Source of the DNA: C7867-002 sp964637485
GTDB taxonomy: Bacteria > Patescibacteriota > Minisyncoccia > Phycocordibacterales > PALSA-1337
DNA length: 6,111 nucleotides
Direction of reading: 5' to 3'
Assembly: GCA_964637485.1 (NCBI GenBank)
Contig: CAZWUU010000031.1
Coordinates: 1-6,111, forward strand
Of this stretch, positions 1-5,748 are shown piece after piece; the stretch's first letter is position 1, and the number at the start of each line of letters is the position of its first letter. The position numbers and the translations under genes were made by a program. The notes beneath the pieces were generated by a model. It was not told where the DNA came from. It ran no database searches and saw only the letters and a program-made list of their open reading frames with translations.

Positions 1-333
1 AAATCTGAATGTATCACCCGGTTCTGAAACATCCGGCGCATTAATCGCAACTTCTTCCGATTGAGATTCTGGAATATTTGGAGCAACCTCAGCAGATCGT
101 GTCACAACCTGTGCATCGTTTTCTGCGATCACCGTGTCTTCATTTCTTACAACCGCCAGAGCATCGTTTTCGATCGCTTGTGCGACCAGAACCACTGGAG
201 CGGCCTGCTGTGGCAGATCATTTATCTTCGTCCAGTTAATAGTGAGAGTGCCATCTGAAAACATATTGAAGACCGTAACCACAGCGACTATCGCCGATAT
301 CACCATGTATTTTTTATAGTCCTCTCTTTTCAC
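1..333 (-). CDS. Partial membrane-anchored protein of unknown function (N-terminal 111 residues; runs off the left edge)
   Basis: I do not recognise this gene. The frame is open from a GTG at 333-331 to the window edge, with an in-frame TAA at 339-337 just before it. The start is therefore this GTG or the internal ATG at 306-304. I favour the GTG: it lies 6 bases after a strong extended -10 box, and it gives a positively charged N-terminus (MKREDYKKY) before a single hydrophobic segment at about residues 10-25, fitting a signal anchor with the rest outside the membrane. A weak GAGAGG lies 14 bases before the ATG, too far to be convincing. Residues 26-111 are hydrophilic and rich in Ala, Val, Glu and Asp, and contain a 16-residue imperfect duplication around the two END motifs (residues 55-57 and 71-73). 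The visible end (SEPGDTF) could be the approach to a folded domain. It lies 32 bases after the pilin operon and might be transcribed partly by read-through. A link to the pili is only positional. Confidence 0.72.
   Translation of the reverse strand, partial: MKREDYKKYMVISAIVAVVTVFNMFSDGTLTINWTKINDLPQQAAPVVLVAQAIENDALAVVRNEDTVIAENDAQVVTRSAEVAPNIPESQSEEVAINAPDVSEPGDTFRF
104..177. repeat. Imperfect in-frame direct repeat, 48-base period, inside the left-edge gene
   Basis: Two copies (about 104-130 and 149-177) share ACAACC and then GCATCGTTTTC...GATC on the plus strand. The GCATCGTTTT cores begin at 113 and 161, exactly 48 bases or 16 codons apart. On the coding (minus) strand the copies encode related segments, AIENDALAVV and IAENDAQVVT. 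It looks like an old, diverged internal duplication in a linker-like extracellular region. Only two copies are visible; more might lie beyond the left edge. Confidence 0.5.
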
Positions 334-339
334 GGCTTA

Positions 340-366
340 ATTATATCAAATTATTTATAATGTCAT
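340..366 (-). promoter_or_regulatory. Promoter for the left-edge gene, probably giving a leaderless transcript
   Basis: On the minus strand, a perfect -10 TATAAT (345-340) is preceded by TGA, giving an extended -10. A -35-like ATGACA (366-361; 5 of 6 matches to TTGACA) sits 15 bases upstream, a short spacer that the extended -10 could offset. The -10 ends 6 bases before the GTG at 333, so transcription should start at about the GTG itself, leaving no room for a ribosome binding site. The -35 touches the stop codon of the preceding pilin gene. No hairpin terminator is visible in the 32-base gap, so read-through from the operon is also possible. Confidence 0.6.
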
Positions 367-1808
367 CATCGAACTTCTTCCCAGGTAAGCGTTATATATT
401 CGTCAGAAGTAAGTGGAAAACTTGGTGGAGGGCCATACAGTAGATTGCCATCATAGTAAAGATATCGGTTCTGATAACCATTTCCATCAGTGTAGGCAAA
501 TCCATATCTCTGATTGGAGCCCAACATGCCCCACAATGTTATATTTTCTCTCTCATTATATGGAAAACATCTCTGAGAACCTCCACCCGGCGGACGATAA
601 TAATATCTGCCTATTCTGCCATTCTGAGCTATGAGCGCCCCGTCAATTCGGAGATCATCTTCACTAACCATTCCAACCGTTATATTCCCCTGGGCAATAA
701 GACCTATAACATCTGTACCATCATAATTTGTGTAGAGAAGATCCTTATTAACGATTATGTTTTTTCTGAAGGGAGGATTGTCTGGGAGAAATGCCGCGAC
801 AATATTCAGTCTACCGCCATCTATTTTACCATCCACAAAAACGTCATCCTCCAGAAAAATTATTCCGTTATTCGGAAATGCATAATTGCCGATAAAATGT
901 TCATTCTGAATACTCCACGTACCCCAGCCTGTTTGATTTGCGCTGTTCGTACAACCAGATGGAGCATTTGTAAACGTTGAAATTCTATATAGATCGAAAG
1001 TATCATTGACCTTTAGCACGACATGATATGCTCTAGCTCCAGAACTTCCTCTATAAAATCCATCCGCTTGTGCATCTATCTTCATCTGAGCAAGATCCGC
1101 AGTTATACCTTGGAAATCGACAGCCTGTACTGGAAAATTTCTACCGCCACGAAAAACATCGCTTCTCTGAGGAACTGCACTGGGTGGTAGCGGATCGACA
1201 GGGTTTACATGCGTGTGGACCGCAAATTCATCTCCCCCTTCATGATCAGGATCATTATATTTAGACAATGCACTCGTGACCAGATTGTGAGCCACTCCAT
1301 CAAATCGTATTCCTTGATTTGAGTGAATAGGGCCAAACACTTCCGTACCTTCACCGAATCTCATGGCATCATTTGCAACAACTGCATATTTTGCAATCGA
1401 TGGTTTGGCGAACTTTACCGAAATCTCTCTTGGCTCGATTTGTGGCTCGTTTACTACACCTCCAGCTGATTTTACAACGACAACTGTCGAACCGAGTGGT
1501 GGTGGCACTATATCAAGTGCAAAGTGACCGATGACATCTCCATTTTTGTCCTTAAATTCATGAATGTATGGACCAGAACTGGCAGTGCCATCTTGAAAAT
1601 CAACCGGATTATGTGCCAGATGCCACCTGTAATAATCAATTCCAGCTTCAGAGATCTGAAGAGCTTTTTCACGAGACAAGACGGTCTTACTAGCTCTAAC
1701 ACTCAATGTTGCCCAGTTTGTGAGTGCTCCCAAAACGATTATTGCCACGAAACCCAACACAAGCATGTGTATCAAGATGAAACCAGAATTTTTGGCACTT
1801 CTCTTCAT
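366..1808 (-). CDS. PilX/GspK-like minor pseudopilin with large ectodomain
   Basis: 480 residues. The N-terminus has a short leader MKRSAKNSG, a predicted prepilin peptidase site G9|F10, then a hydrophobic helix (residues 10-31). The mature +5 position is His14, not the usual glutamate. This resembles GspK/PilX-type subunits, which occupy the tip and lack Glu5. Residues 48-64 (EKALQISEAGIDYYRW) match the PilX-type region after the helix, where an 'A(E/S)AG' motif is common. The rest is a large, probably beta-rich ectodomain: 'EVFGPIHSNQGIRFDG' at 156-171, and further repeated G/D-rich strand patterns at 314-400 (LEDDVFVDG, LIAQGNITV, ALIAQNGRIG) that suggest a repetitive beta fold such as those in DUF4900-like proteins. 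Two cysteines (C286, C414) could pair. The ATG overlaps the upstream stop as ATGA, with no Shine-Dalgarno site, so coupled translation is likely. It is the last gene of the operon. Family assignment is by pattern; a specific ligand is unknown. Confidence 0.82.
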   Translation of the reverse strand: MKRSAKNSGFILIHMLVLGFVAIIVLGALTNWATLSVRASKTVLSREKALQISEAGIDYYRWHLAHNPVDFQDGTASSGPYIHEFKDKNGDVIGHFALDIVPPPLGSTVVVVKSAGGVVNEPQIEPREISVKFAKPSIAKYAVVANDAMRFGEGTEVFGPIHSNQGIRFDGVAHNLVTSALSKYNDPDHEGGDEFAVHTHVNPVDPLPPSAVPQRSDVFRGGRNFPVQAVDFQGITADLAQMKIDAQADGFYRGSSGARAYHVVLKVNDTFDLYRISTFTNAPSGCTNSANQTGWGTWSIQNEHFIGNYAFPNNGIIFLEDDVFVDGKIDGGRLNIVAAFLPDNPPFRKNIIVNKDLLYTNYDGTDVIGLIAQGNITVGMVSEDDLRIDGALIAQNGRIGRYYYRPPGGGSQRCFPYNERENITLWGMLGSNQRYGFAYTDGNGYQNRYLYYDGNLLYGPPPSFPLTSDEYITLTWEEVR

Positions 1809-2437
1809 AGATTATCTTTGAGATTTCTCATCGTGACTTGAGTGGTAAATATGACCGGTGTTAGATTGTTATTTTTGCTTTGATTTATCATGACAGTAAC
1901 CCTAACCAGTCGAATAACATTTTTGTCCAATGGATATGAGAGTGGCGCACTCGTACCGTCGTAATTGGAGTCAAAATATGAGAATACGGAACTAGTACCG
2001 TTACGCACATCGTGGATCAACTCACTGATTTTTTCTGTAGCAGGATAATACCCAAGCGGATTTCCTGTCAGCTTTGTAACACCTCTTTTGAGCGTTTTGC
2101 CGTCCATAAAATATCGAACCTTCTCTTTATATGAATCCGCATCTATATTTGCATAGAAACTAAATGTCGAAGTACCTGCATTATCTATTGTGTGAGCGCC
2201 AAGACTAGATGGAGAGGCTGATCTGATTTCCATACTCACGGTTCTCAATGTAACTCTAATTTCATTTTGAATCTCGAGACTTTTAGAAATAGTCCTGTTA
2301 ATAGCAAAAATATCATTCTGCAATGCATATATACTCACACCCAATACAGATAATATGAACATGGCTATAATAATTTCGACAGCCGTAAATCCATTATCCA
2401 GCTTCCGTATATGACGTTTTAAATTACCTATTATCAT
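1805..2437 (-). CDS. PilW/GspJ-like minor pseudopilin
   Basis: 210 residues. A 16-residue basic leader precedes the type III signal, with cleavage expected at G16|F17 and the conserved glutamate at +5 (E21, FTAVE), followed by a hydrophobic helix to about residue 40. The region after it (residues 45-75, RTISKSLEIQNEIRVTLRTVSMEIRSA) is a helix continuing from the membrane segment, as in PilW/PulJ-type proteins. The C-terminal half is beta-rich, with 'SYFDSNYDGTSAPL' (153-166) and 'NVIRLVRVTVMI' (173-184), a layout I associate with CPR type IV pilin-like proteins. The size is usual for a GspJ/PilW-class subunit. It starts 4 bases after the stop of the larger prepilin and its own TGA overlaps the next ATG (ATGA). 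No Shine-Dalgarno site is visible before the ATG. Role inferred: minor subunit that bridges the tip complex. Confidence 0.82.
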   Translation of the reverse strand: MIIGNLKRHIRKLDNGFTAVEIIIAMFILSVLGVSIYALQNDIFAINRTISKSLEIQNEIRVTLRTVSMEIRSASPSSLGAHTIDNAGTSTFSFYANIDADSYKEKVRYFMDGKTLKRGVTKLTGNPLGYYPATEKISELIHDVRNGTSSVFSYFDSNYDGTSAPLSYPLDKNVIRLVRVTVMINQSKNNNLTPVIFTTQVTMRNLKDNL

Positions 2438-2441
2438 ATGA

Positions 2442-4238
2442 TTATTGTGTCATTGATACATTGATTTGTAGCCAAGGGATAGAGATATCTACCGTATCCG
2501 AAAAAGGTGCATATCCAGATTTTGTCACAGTAATATCATATTGGCCGACGGAGAGATCTGAAAATACAACCTGGCCGCCTGGTGTGCAATCATTCGAGAA
2601 ACGAAGCATGACTTCACTCACAGCAGGAGTAAAACTCGTATCCTCTGTACTGAAGAATAGGCGATATCTCAAATATCTGTGATCATTATGCATTACATTA
2701 ATATCTTGATTGAGTAAGTCATAGTAACTTCCCGATGTACCATCCGGACCGACAAAATTCCAAGTGGCATTATCATTATTTGTTGCGATTTGTAACCTGA
2801 CTGAATTTTGTCCAGTTTCAAGCGGTTGATTATGAGGAGAAAATTCTATAGCATAAAAATTTGCTGAGGAATTCATATCATATGTAGATGAGGTCAAATA
2901 TCCGTTTGATTTATATTCCATGCCCTGATTCGCCAGCTTAACGAGACCAGGAGTTGAACTGGCATCGATGTTCATTGATTCAAAGAATTTGTTTTTGACG
3001 ACGTAATCATTCTGACCATCTCCACCTGACCAATCAGTCTGATATACGACATTCGTTCCCGTATCAATCGTTTTGTCATATCCGGATTTGACCAGACGAA
3101 CTTCTGCAGAACTTATCGGGAGACCGGTATTTGTATCGAACACATTTATCAAAGCCTGGTTTGGTCTTTTGTCACCTAAAATCAACTTAACCGGCTGATT
3201 CGTTCCCGGATCAACCTTTATGGGAAAATTCGGAAACGTGCCCACAAGAGATCTCGAGACGTCATTGCTATTTATCGCATACACATCCCATTCCAGTCCG
3301 GATATCGTTTTCAGACCAAATATATCAGTCACGTGATCTACGAAATATTTATAAACATCAGGATTAGTACCAGCCAGCTTTGTCCCTTTCATAGAAAAAC
3401 CCGACGAGGATACGGGGGCGCACAGTGCGTCGATTGATCCTACTTCCAACACACTTTGTCTGTCGATAGCCACACTTAATTGAGTCAGTTTTTGCGTCAA
3501 TACAGTTGCATGAGGCTTGGTAGGATTGGGATTTTGAACAGTTCGGTCATAAGTCATATCACTCGTGTAACCATCTCTGGAAGCGCGTATCTCATATGAT
3601 TCGACTCCGGGAGGTGTATCAACCACCTGTAAAAACCCATCCTTATTCGTCACATCACTGATGTTTATCTGTGGATTAGAAAGCTCGTTTGTAATCGAAA
3701 CTGTAGCGTTCGATATCGGAGCACCTAAAGCATCTATTACTCTAACGAACAAAGAACCATTGTTTGATGCGCTTTCAAGAGATCGAGGGCCTACGTGCGA
3801 AGTGACTGAAATTGGTTGAAAATTATTACACTTAGGACAAGATATGGATAATTCAACAAGCTTATAATCCGCCGGGGACAAATCGTTCGGCTCCCCACCC
3901 ACAGTTCCGTCAAAAGGATCGTCTATGTTTCTTATAGTTGTCTTGACTGAAAATTCGATGCCATCTCTAACATATGTTTGAGAACTCGGAATGATTCCTG
4001 CCGGCACTCCAGCTACCAGTCCGACATCTTCATATGATAAATTTCGTACCACCTCAAAAAGTTCATTAGACAAGGCTGTGGCAGAAACCTTTGCTCTTGC
4101 AATATAGACCGCATCCATTACAGCGATATAGGTATTGTATATACTGATTGCTAGTACTATGAAAACAGCTGTTCCCACCAGGACTTCCACTAACGATAAA
4201 CCAGATTGTCTATTCAGTTTGTTCAAAATAAATTGCAT
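2442..4238 (-). CDS. Large multidomain prepilin with carboxypeptidase-regulatory-like domains (PilV/GspI position)
   Basis: 598 residues, far longer than an ordinary pilin. Leader MQFILNKLNRQSG is cut at G13|L14, with Glu at +5 (E18, LSLVE) and a hydrophobic helix to about residue 40, resembling PilV/GspI. Residues 45-150 form a pilin-like head ending in a CPKC motif (C134, C137). Residues 161-250 look like a carboxypeptidase-regulatory-like (Ig-like) domain ('VRVIDALGAPISNATVSITN'). Residues 255-355 hold a module of unknown fold containing C273. A second such domain starts at 361 ('ALINVFDTNTGLPISSAEV') but seems interrupted: residues 395-548 form another beta-sandwich-like module ('QTDWSGGDGQ', then 'LTSSTYDM...RYLRYRLFFST'). 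Its closing strands reappear at 551-598 ('CTPGGQVVFSDLSVGQYDIT'). It overlaps the LamG prepilin gene by one base (TAATG). The design suggests a long stalk exposed on a pilus tip; ligand unknown. Confidence 0.85.
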   Translation of the reverse strand: MQFILNKLNRQSGLSLVEVLVGTAVFIVLAISIYNTYIAVMDAVYIARAKVSATALSNELFEVVRNLSYEDVGLVAGVPAGIIPSSQTYVRDGIEFSVKTTIRNIDDPFDGTVGGEPNDLSPADYKLVELSISCPKCNNFQPISVTSHVGPRSLESASNNGSLFVRVIDALGAPISNATVSITNELSNPQINISDVTNKDGFLQVVDTPPGVESYEIRASRDGYTSDMTYDRTVQNPNPTKPHATVLTQKLTQLSVAIDRQSVLEVGSIDALCAPVSSSGFSMKGTKLAGTNPDVYKYFVDHVTDIFGLKTISGLEWDVYAINSNDVSRSLVGTFPNFPIKVDPGTNQPVKLILGDKRPNQALINVFDTNTGLPISSAEVRLVKSGYDKTIDTGTNVVYQTDWSGGDGQNDYVVKNKFFESMNIDASSTPGLVKLANQGMEYKSNGYLTSSTYDMNSSANFYAIEFSPHNQPLETGQNSVRLQIATNNDNATWNFVGPDGTSGSYYDLLNQDINVMHNDHRYLRYRLFFSTEDTSFTPAVSEVMLRFSNDCTPGGQVVFSDLSVGQYDITVTKSGYAPFSDTVDISIPWLQINVSMTQ

Positions 4239-5089
4239 TACTCAGAAAAAGCAAAGCTATCAATAATTGATTTCTCCTGAGCATATAGACGTTCTACTTC
4301 ACCTTGAGTCAGAGCATTATTAAATACATGGAGGTAGGTAATAAGACCATTGAAATACTCTCCAGTATTTGCAATACCAACCCTTAAATTACGCGTTGAG
4401 TCGAACAATAGAGGTGTTCCAGGAGTGCCAAATGTGCCACTTGCTGTATTTTTACCATTTACGTAGATTACATAACCAGTCGAACTCACAGTGTAAGCAA
4501 TATGGTACCAACTACCAGCAGCGTGTTTGAAATCTGAACTTGCTGTTGTAGTCAACCAGGAAGTTCCATTACCTATATTTGACGTAACAGACTGAGCGGT
4601 TCCAACTGTTGTCAACTTCATATCAAAGCTAAAACCAGCGCCTGTCCTTGATCCAATAATGCCAAGAGCTGCTCCTAACGCTGCCGGCTTTACCCACACC
4701 GACACCGTAAATGGACCCGCATAAGTCTTACCGGAAGTACCTATATCCACTCTTTCATCTACCCCGTTGAACACAAGTGAACATGTTTGATTTACATACG
4801 GTATATCCCTGCTCCAATTACTGCTATCCATATTCACAAATGCACCGTTATACATATTCCCGGATTTATCAACCAGCATGAGTCCTGCACACTCGGAAAA
4901 ATCCCACCAAGCAAGAGGTGCGCCCCCCAGAGCATTGTCCACGGAAGATGCGAACTGGAGCGAGGAGCCGATCCTGGCTCTGTCCTTTGCTCCAGTGAGC
5001 GAGGAAATCATGATGCTCGACAATAATCCGATTATGGAGATGACGACCAATAGTTCAATCAGAGTAAAGCCACGCATGTTTCCCTTCAT
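4238..5089 (-). CDS. Prepilin with C-terminal LamG-like (concanavalin-type jelly-roll) domain
   Basis: 283 residues. The N-terminus is a classic type IV prepilin: a short leader, cleavage at G7|F8, then FTLIELLVVISIIGLL with Glu at +5 (E12) and a basic stretch 'AKDRARI' at 34-40. After about residue 57 comes a LamG/concanavalin-like domain to the C-terminus: 'WWDFSE' (61-66), 'SLVFNGVDERVDIG' (104-117), 'FTVSVWVKP' (127-135), 'WYHIAYTV' (194-201), 'GYVIYVNGK' (205-213), and the closing 'YFNGLITYLHVFNNALTQGEVERLYA' region (245-270). C67 and C103 may form a disulfide. Such domains usually bind sugars or protein ligands, so an adhesin-like pilus subunit is plausible; the ligand is not predictable. 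The first ATG overlaps the rnhB stop (ATGA). A second in-frame ATG (Met5, 5077-5075) has an AAGGG site in front, so the true start may be four codons later. It is the first prepilin of the series, in the GspH/FimU position. Confidence 0.9.
   Translation of the reverse strand: MKGNMRGFTLIELLVVISIIGLLSSIMISSLTGAKDRARIGSSLQFASSVDNALGGAPLAWWDFSECAGLMLVDKSGNMYNGAFVNMDSSNWSRDIPYVNQTCSLVFNGVDERVDIGTSGKTYAGPFTVSVWVKPAALGAALGIIGSRTGAGFSFDMKLTTVGTAQSVTSNIGNGTSWLTTTASSDFKHAAGSWYHIAYTVSSTGYVIYVNGKNTASGTFGTPGTPLLFDSTRNLRVGIANTGEYFNGLITYLHVFNNALTQGEVERLYAQEKSIIDSFAFSE
5082..5086 (-). promoter_or_regulatory. Possible Shine-Dalgarno site favouring the second ATG of the LamG prepilin
   Basis: AAGGG on the minus strand lies 4 bases before the ATG at 5077-5075 (Met5) and falls inside the coding start given by the first ATG at 5089. 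It is the only purine-rich Shine-Dalgarno-like site I see well placed before any start codon here. Starting at Met5 gives a minimal leader MRG before the cleavage site, while starting at Met1 gives MKGNMRG. Both are acceptable, so the choice stays open. Confidence 0.35.
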
Positions 5090-5688
5090 GAAATGATTTT
5101 ACCAAGGAAAGATTTTCTATGCACAGGACTTATTCCCAGTTTTCTTATGGCCGTATAATGCATCTTCGTACCATAACCCTTATGTATTTCTAATCCGTAA
5201 CCCGGATAATCTCTCGCAATTACCTTCATTTTTCTATCTCTGGTAACTTTTGCGCACACAGAAGCCAAAGCGATGATAGGCACACTCTCGTCACCCCCGA
5301 TGATAGTCTTCTGTTTTCTGTATCTCCCGCTAGCGTATAGAGATCCATCCAATAATATTTCTGCATTCTTAAATTCCGGATCTACCTCTTCCAATCTTCT
5401 TATGCATCTATTTAAAACCGAATATATTGCATGAGAAATACCCTTACTATCGATAAGATGAGATTTCGCCATACCAACCTTGTAATGCACGAGACCGTCC
5501 CGAGCATATTCTCTGATCTTGCCAAACCATTCTTCTCGCTGTTTTTCCGACAACTGCTTGGAGTCCTTTATACCGCGAAATTTCCTGAGAATACTCCGAT
5601 TCTTCACACCAAAGGCGCAAACAGACACAGGCCCGGCCAACGGACCTCTTCCGGCTTCATCGATGCCTATGATGTAGCGACTTTTCAT
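5086..5688 (-). CDS. rnhB: Ribonuclease HII
   Basis: 200 residues, a typical full length. RNase HII cuts the RNA strand of RNA-DNA hybrids and starts removal of single ribonucleotides misincorporated into DNA, acting in the cytoplasm with divalent metal. The N-terminus carries 'GIDEAGRGPLAGPV' (8-21), with catalytic D10 and E11 and the GRG ribonucleotide-sensing motif (13-15). The other two acidic residues are D114 in 'LLDGSL' and D133 in 'GGDES'. The family block 'ASVCAKVTRDR' (142-152), 'YPGYG' (161-165, conserved Tyr) and 'HKGYGTKMHY' (169-178) are all present, ending in 'SPVHRKSF' (187-194). The start is fixed: an in-frame TGA lies five codons upstream with no other start codon between. 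Its promoter gives almost no leader. It is the first gene of the prepilin operon, and its TGA overlaps the next ATG (ATGA), so a housekeeping enzyme is coupled to surface structures. It diverges from dnaE. Confidence 0.97.
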   Translation of the reverse strand: MKSRYIIGIDEAGRGPLAGPVSVCAFGVKNRSILRKFRGIKDSKQLSEKQREEWFGKIREYARDGLVHYKVGMAKSHLIDSKGISHAIYSVLNRCIRRLEEVDPEFKNAEILLDGSLYASGRYRKQKTIIGGDESVPIIALASVCAKVTRDRKMKVIARDYPGYGLEIHKGYGTKMHYTAIRKLGISPVHRKSFLGKIIS

Positions 5689-5694
5689 ACAGGA

Positions 5695-5722
5695 ATTGTA
5701 TCAACCCGTGCCTTTGGCGCAA
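5695..5722 (-). promoter_or_regulatory. Promoter of rnhB and the pilin operon, probably leaderless
   Basis: On the minus strand, -10 TACAAT (5700-5695) is preceded by TGA, making an extended -10. A weak -35 TTGCGC (5722-5717; 3 of 6 matches) lies 16 bases upstream. Only 6 bases separate the -10 from the rnhB ATG, so the predicted transcript starts at or next to the A of the ATG. It is the only promoter I can identify for the five-gene operon. Its -35 region overlaps that of the dnaE promoter on the other strand. Confidence 0.6.
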
Positions 5723-5742
5723 AACGACCATTTCTGTATACT
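5714..5742 (+). promoter_or_regulatory. Promoter of dnaE, probably leaderless
   Basis: A -35 TTGGCG (5714-5719), an optimal 17-base spacer and a -10 TATACT (5737-5742; 5 of 6 matches) precede the dnaE ATG at 5749 by 6 bases. There is no purine-rich ribosome binding site between the -10 and the ATG, nor room for one. The -35 shares bases with the rnhB -35 on the opposite strand, so the two promoters may compete for RNA polymerase. Confidence 0.62.
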
Positions 5743-5748
5743 AGCGGT

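Noticed and set aside
104..177. CRISPR or mobile-element origin for the direct repeat
   Set aside because: Only two diverged copies, in frame with a coding sequence at a 16-codon spacing; better explained as an internal protein duplication.
61..319. Two short plus-strand open frames (61-258 and 134-319)
   Set aside because: They lie antisense to the left-edge gene, which has a promoter, a membrane segment and an open frame to the window edge. The plus-strand peptides show no recognisable domain.
334..365. Transcription terminator after the pilin operon
   Set aside because: The 32-base gap is AT-rich without a GC-rich hairpin followed by a T run, and it is taken up by the promoter of the next gene.
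1524..1841. 105-codon plus-strand open frame over the pilX/pilW junction
   Set aside because: It is antisense to two well-supported prepilin genes, crosses their overlap and has no recognisable motif or start signal.
4238..5089. LamG prepilin as a secreted glycosidase or a lectin of known specificity
   Set aside because: The fold pattern supports a LamG-like domain, but I see no catalytic residue pair and cannot predict a ligand.
366..5089. Alternative genetic code with UGA read as glycine (Gracilibacteria/SR1)
   Set aside because: TGA ends rnhB, the PilW-like and the PilX-like genes at expected lengths, and in two cases exactly at the overlap with the next ATG.
4787..5096. Overlapping plus-strand open frames opposite the LamG prepilin start
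   Set aside because: They lie opposite the conserved prepilin N-terminus; low-complexity shadows without a domain.
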